Shown here: positions 60,401 to 64,000 of the stretch, piece after piece
How the letters are laid out: each line of letters starts with the position of its first letter
Numbering within the stretch: position 1 is the stretch's first letter
Origin: Thunnus maccoyii
Lineage: Eukaryota; Chordata; Actinopteri; Scombriformes; Scombridae
Length of the DNA stretch: 64,000 nt
Assembly (NCBI RefSeq): GCF_910596095.1
Contig: NC_056553.1
Span: 3,313,791-3,377,790 of the forward strand
Direction of reading: 5' to 3'
The notes under the pieces: generated by a model
Seen by the model: only the letters and a program-made list of their open reading frames with translations
The model's database searches: none
Told to the model about the DNA's origin: nothing
Made by a program: the position numbers and the translations under genes

Positions 60401-62768
60401 AGTGAGCGTCTCACCCCAGAGAGCCGCACAGAGGATCTCAGAGTTGAAGCGTTTCTTGTATTTGCGGATCTCGGGCGTGTCGCTGTGCGGTCTGATGTTG
60501 GTGGGGTTGACGTTCACCACGGAGATCTTCCTGGCCTCGTTGAGACGCGCCTGCTCCTGCTCGTGCTTCAGCAGCTCGTCAGCAAACAGCGCTGCAGCAC
60601 AACAAACAAACAACATTATGTAAAATATGTTTATATATATACCATAAATGGACCATGACCGCTGAGAGATGTCCTTCAGTGTGTTTATTTGAACCCTTTT
60701 GGCAGATAAAATGATAAAAGTTCATGAGGAGGTGAACATTTGAGAGATTTGCTCTGTTTGTGAACAAGTTTCATTCACAAAAATGTTACCAAAGACCAAA
60801 AAAGAAGAAGAATTTCACACCATAAAAATTCTTCTAGTCCTGCTGTCGGGAAAACAGCAGATGAAACAAATTTAGCAGTGTGTTTGTTTTAAGGGGACCA
60901 ACATGCAGCTGTCAGAACGTTTTCATATCTTTGTCTTGATTTGACTTGAAGTTAGATGCTAAAAATGTCTTAGTAAAAAAAAAAACAGGAGGAAGCCATG
61001 GAGACAGAAAAGAGAAGATTATATAGTCTGTTGTAACATAAAGACCCTGAAGCAGCATCTGAACATCTGAACTGTATAAAGTTGTCATGCAAATGAAATA
61101 AAAAAAGAACAGATATGTATATATATGTATTACTTAGAAGGTTTTTTGTTTGTATTTTTGTTGATTTTGGTGACATTAAGCTCTTATTCTTAATTATTAA
61201 AGAGGAACTTCACTGCTGTAAACATGATGATTTCTTAAAACTAGGTCACTAGTAGAAATGTGCAATTATTTTTGAAATTGATGCCTTATGACTGGAGAAA
61301 AAACTGGGAATCCTACAACAGCCAGAATGCATTTGCAAAGTTACTGATGGTTTATAGAACGCAGGCGGCGAATACGTGTTTGCAGCTGGATGAAGAAGAA
61401 TATTTCATTAAAGGGAAGTTAAATGTCATTCATATTGTAACACTGGGTGTAAGTTACTGTTTATGTGTGTTATTTTGCAGTGGTTTTATTAAAGGAGGTG
61501 TCCACAGTAGCGGGTAATTAGCAGAGAAGTAGTTCCAGGGAGGGAAGAGGGGGTTGTGTTTTAAGTTGCTACATTCGGTATCAGTTCATCTGAGGCTAGA
61601 GAGAAGAGATGCAGCGAACGTTAACGGCTCGTTAGTTAACGAGAGATACAAGTTCAGAGGATTAGCCACCCTGTTTGTTGTTTTTACTGGGGACACCTCA
61701 ACCTCAGGTTAGCTGCAAGCGGCAACCTCCGGAGCTGTAAAATGAAGCCAAAAACTGCAGTTCCTTGAATGACCACTTGAGGCTCCAAAAGCGAGTCAAT
61801 CCCCATAGACCCCCATGTTAAAATGTCCAACTTTACAGCAGAAATAAACGTGTTTACAGCCTGGTACAAGAAACGGTTTTGGTCTCTAAGGCTAATTTCC
61901 TCTTTCATGACAACTGTACGGGGGGTGAATTTTTTCTAACTCACCCGTTTAAGTTTTATTAAGCCGTAAAGTTATGCATAATGAAGGACATGGCTGCTTT
62001 GAGTGACAGGTCCGCCAGCTGCTAGGTGGCTTGTTTCAGCCATTTGGCCCGCCTCTTTGCCTATTTTTGATTGGCTGGGAGTTAGGCAGCGTCACGCACT
62101 GCCAAGATGGCGACGGCCGGAGCAGCTCACTTTGAGCTTCAAAACCGCTCTTCAGAAACCAACGGGTGATGTCACGGTAACTACGTCCATAGTTTCATAC
62201 AGTCTATGGTTAGCTGTTGCTGCGGCAAGGAAATAGCCGTATGTGGGCTCTGTTGAGCTAGCCATCTGCCTAGCCAACCGCAACGCTACAATATATAAAT
62301 ACGACCCACATTAGAACCACAGGAATCAACTTGATAATTGGTGAAGTCGTCCTTTAATGTCAAACAAATGTTTTCTCACTTATGACTCGTACGACCGGTC
62401 TGAGACACTTGTGAATTGTGTTCGTACCTCAGAGATAAATGCTAACTATGAGAAAATGTCTCTTAAACCAATCGTACTTGCTACTTACTGTAAGAACTTA
62501 TTTACCTTTAATAACAGTGTTTCTCTTCTCACAATGTGCATGTGTATGACTTTTGAGATTTCTCCTCTAAGATCATTTCAATACTTTTTAGCTTTTAACA
62601 TTATTTTGTTTTTTTCTCATCATCTATCTTGATCTGTGAGGGTCCCGACAGAGACGTACCTGAGGCAGAGATGTTATCGTCGTCGTCGGTCGGGGAGGTC
62701 CCGTACACCCTCGGATCAACGAACGGTGTGAAGGAAGCCTTGGAGCCTCCGCCGCTGCCCATCCCATA
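49993..62768 (-). CDS. tnik: TRAF2 and NCK-interacting kinase, C-terminal CNH-domain exons, 5'-partial
   Basis: Nine exons in reading order: 62768-62660, 60591-60415, 60297-60154, 58937-58803, 58662-58562, 57097-56948, 55772-55613, 51360-51221 and 50076-49993 (TAA). They total 399 residues with consistent phases. The start is the linker [19 protein letters not shown], then [20 protein letters not shown]. The citron-homology domain follows: [74 protein letters not shown]-type and IYIPSH blocks, [20 protein letters not shown], and [20 protein letters not shown]. The end is RSSMMNW. The STE20 kinase domain lies off the right edge. TNIK is a GCK-IV kinase that acts with TCF4/beta-catenin and JNK signalling and binds Rap2 and NCK. 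MINK1 and MAP4K4 have similar CNH domains; tnik is chosen on synteny and on the linker. Confidence 0.93.
50077..51220 (-). other. tnik last intron with a 145-bp tandem duplication
   Basis: GTGGGT donor followed closely by a CA-rich sense tract; acceptor CCTGCAG ending at 50077. AT-rich left part; the right part is the tandem repeat at 50893-51207. Confidence 0.75.
50893..51207 (+). repeat. Tandem duplication, period about 145 bp, with TG microsatellites
   Basis: The block CTTGTATTACTGATGTTATG starts at 50906 and again at 51051. The units carry GGGGACACATGTTTACACATTC and TTTTGGGGACAAAAAGC, and each is preceded by (TG)n; a third (TG)n at about 51180-51207 ends the array. The two units are about 95% alike by eye. 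Confidence 0.85.
51381..51424 (+). repeat. (CA)n microsatellite, (TG)n in tnik sense, upstream of an acceptor
   Basis: About 22 CA units on the + strand, some 20-60 bases 5' of the acceptor of the 140-base tnik exon. Confidence 0.9.
52238..52320 (+). repeat. G-rich low-complexity block
   Basis: At least eight runs of three or more G within about 80 bases on the strand opposite to tnik sense. It could form a G-quadruplex on the template strand. Confidence 0.75.
55773..56947 (-). other. tnik intron holding an ATTC/ACTC tetranucleotide array
   Basis: GTAAGA donor; acceptor CCCCGGCAG. The acceptor side is G/C-run rich (55794-55890) and most of the rest is the tetranucleotide array. Confidence 0.75.
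56084..56730 (+). repeat. Degenerate ATTC/ACTC tetranucleotide array (about 650 bp)
   Basis: Dozens of CATT and CACT units (TCATTCATTCATTC, CACTCACTCACTC) with scattered interruptions. Forward frames read as His-Ser-Leu/Ile-Phe repeats with no biological meaning. Confidence 0.9.
57098..58561 (-). other. tnik intron with a diverged dispersed repeat
   Basis: GTGAGG donor; acceptor TGTCAG. Contains a (GAA/GGA)n run at about 57115-57140 near the acceptor and the repeat at 57890-58175. Confidence 0.7.
57890..58175 (+). repeat. Dispersed repeat (relative at 25780-26110)
   Basis: Contains the shared block ACACTGGATCCTACATTTCC and a CTGATGACATCATC block, in the same order as at 25780-26110. Confidence 0.55.
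58694..58790 (+). mobile_element. End fragment of the CAGTGGTGGAA-type transposon inside a 140-bp tnik intron
   Basis: Starts CAGTGATGGAAAGTACATTT and continues ACTCAAGTACAATTTTGAGG, then GTGATGCTACTTTATACTTTCTAC. This matches the AAGTACA-rich end of the elements at 12573-13456 and 43935-44790. It fills most of the intron between exons 58937-58803 and 58662-58562. Confidence 0.7.
58938..60153 (-). other. tnik intron, half transposon
   Basis: Donor GTTGGT at 60153 (weaker than its neighbours) and acceptor GAACCAG ending at 58938. More than half is the element at 59510-60145. Confidence 0.7.
59510..60145 (-). repeat. Dispersed repeat, second copy (inverse of 8140-8630)
   Basis: Reverse complement of the cldn11 intron element over about 480 bp, plus an extra 150 bp at the right ending near ATGTCCCCTTT. 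It ends a few bases downstream of a tnik exon donor at 60153. Confidence 0.7.
60303..60331 (+). repeat. (CA)n microsatellite, (TG)n in tnik sense, directly at an acceptor
   Basis: Read on the tnik strand this is a (TG)n run, then TTTGTGCAG and the exon starting at 60297. Confidence 0.9.
60592..62659 (-). other. tnik intron with a dispersed repeat
   Basis: GTACGT donor; acceptor TGCTGCAG. Contains the repeat copy at 61690-62215; the rest is AT-rich. Confidence 0.75.
61690..62215 (+). repeat. Dispersed repeat, copy B (relative at 21115-21560)
   Basis: Same orientation and block order as copy A in slc7a14, extended at the right by about 80 bp to TTTCATACAGTCTATGG. Confidence 0.75.
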
Positions 62769-64000
62769 CTGCCAATCACAGAGACACAGCGACACAGTCA
62801 CACAAGTGTTTCACTGATGGGTTAAAAGCTTTTAAGGGGAAACACTGTTCAGCCACAACAAGGCAACTGCAGCGAGCTCACTGAAACAGGTTTCTGACAA
62901 AATAAAGGAAACAGTGAAGCATGTTTCGATATCATGAGGCTCCTTGTTTCTACAAGAGTCTGAGACTGTGATAAACGGGTTGCAACACTTCTCCTCTATC
63001 AGATATTTCATCACTTTGTGTTGTGATGATAGAAACTGATCTTGAGAAACACTTTCTGTCGTCCCGAATGTTTCCGCTTTGACTGAACTCTCAGTGCTTC
63101 CTTTATCTTGATCAGCCACCTGTATCGCGTGCTGAGGGACGGGGTGGAGGACGCTTTCTGGATCAGAGGCTGGAGAACCGAGGGAGAGAGAGGGAGGGGA
63201 GAAGAGAGAGAGGGGGAGCGAGGAGGGGAGGAAGTCCAGATTGTTCCATCTCTGGGGGGGGGGGCGGGGGGGGAAACACTGGAGCGAAAACGGGACGGAT
63301 CTCAACAGGACAGGGCAGGAAATTAAAGGCCACATGTTGTCGTTTTGGTTTTTGAAGTTTAGAACTTCATTTCCCAGAAACCCCGTTGCTCTGTGATGCA
63401 AAGAGAACAAAAATAAGATGCAACTAACAACTAGTCAATTAGTGTAATAATCTGATAATAATTTTCTCTATAATTGATTAATTGTTAAGCCTATAATGAT
63501 CATTGAATGTCTTTTTTTATACTTTATTTTATTGTCATCATGACATTTCATACATTTTACTCATGTTGCCTATGTAATGATGACAAAACTTAAATAAATA
63601 ATATGTGTGAGTGTGTCACCCAGTGATAACATCATAATTAATCATACGATAAATTAAAATAATAGATAAATAAATGACATTTTTTACAGTACAGACTTTG
63701 TATATGTGGAAAAATAACTTCCTCAATTAAAAGTTAGTAAATTTAGTGCTGTGACTTCTGAGGCCGATTTATTTTATTTCTTATGTTTAATTATTATTTG
63801 AAGCCTTGAAGATGAAAACACGCAGCTGGAAAAGTGAAAGTGAATCCGTTTCCAGTCCAGAACAGAAGCTGATCATCACCAGCTTCTCTAGATGATCAAT
63901 AACAACGATGATTAAAGTCACATTCATTGATTTTTGTCTGCTTGGATGTTTCTGAAACGGAATTCTGGTTTCATCTGAAGGAACCAGTCAGTCTCTACTT
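62769..64000 (-). other. tnik intron continuing off the right edge
   Basis: The acceptor GATTGGCAG ends at 62769. A G-rich/GA-rich block lies at about 63180-63280 and an AGGGCTGCAAC-family fragment near 63420-63500. No further tnik exon was identified; one could exist, but nothing here resembles the known linker. Confidence 0.6.

Noticed and set aside
62832-63410. 192-codon minus frame before the first visible tnik exon
   Set aside because: Low-complexity Ser/Pro/Leu from a GA-rich tract. It does not match the TNIK linker, and the known exon has its own good acceptor at 62769.

Overview
This window is nuclear DNA from a teleost fish, probably a spiny-rayed (percomorph) species. The genes have many introns with GT-AG junctions. 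The spaces between exons hold fish-type microsatellites (CA, CT, GAA, ATTC) and small non-autonomous DNA transposons, with only scraps of transposase. I see no bacterial, phage or plasmid signal, no CRISPR array and no rRNA. I recognised no tRNA by eye, but I could not run a covariance search.

Six protein-coding genes are recognisable. From left to right they are the 3' end of phc3 (+), all of cldn11 (+), all of slc7a14 (-), all of rpl22l1 (-), all of eif5a2 (-) and the last nine exons of tnik (-). This matches the human 3q26 order PHC3 ... CLDN11, SLC7A14, RPL22L1, EIF5A2 ... TNIK. prkci and skil are missing between phc3 and cldn11, and slc2a2 is missing between eif5a2 and tnik. All exon junctions were placed by hand; reading phases agree across every intron and give proteins of the expected family length (216, 750, 129 and 156 aa for the complete genes).

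Layout: 1-3.8 kb, phc3 SAM-domain end and 3'UTR. 4.6-11.6 kb, cldn11. 11.7-22.4 kb, slc7a14, convergent with cldn11. 22.4-28.7 kb, intergenic DNA with small elements. 28.7-30.7 kb, rpl22l1. 30.7-33.2 kb, intergenic with a Tc1-like relic. 33.2-40.9 kb, eif5a2 including its probable non-coding first exon and promoter. 40.9-46.9 kb, a transposon-rich intergenic block. 46.9-64 kb, tnik 3'UTR and the citron-homology (CNH) domain exons.

The genes do not form a pathway. They are neighbours in an old vertebrate linkage group: a Polycomb subunit, a tight-junction protein, a lysosomal amino-acid-transporter family member, a ribosomal protein paralogue, a hypusinated translation factor and a Wnt/JNK-linked kinase. 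I found no convincing new multi-gene system. The more unusual signals are structural: a near-identical inverted transposon pair 31 kb apart, a roughly 1 kb foldback palindrome, a short tnik intron made mostly of transposon end, and repeated CA/TG or CT tracts beside splice sites.
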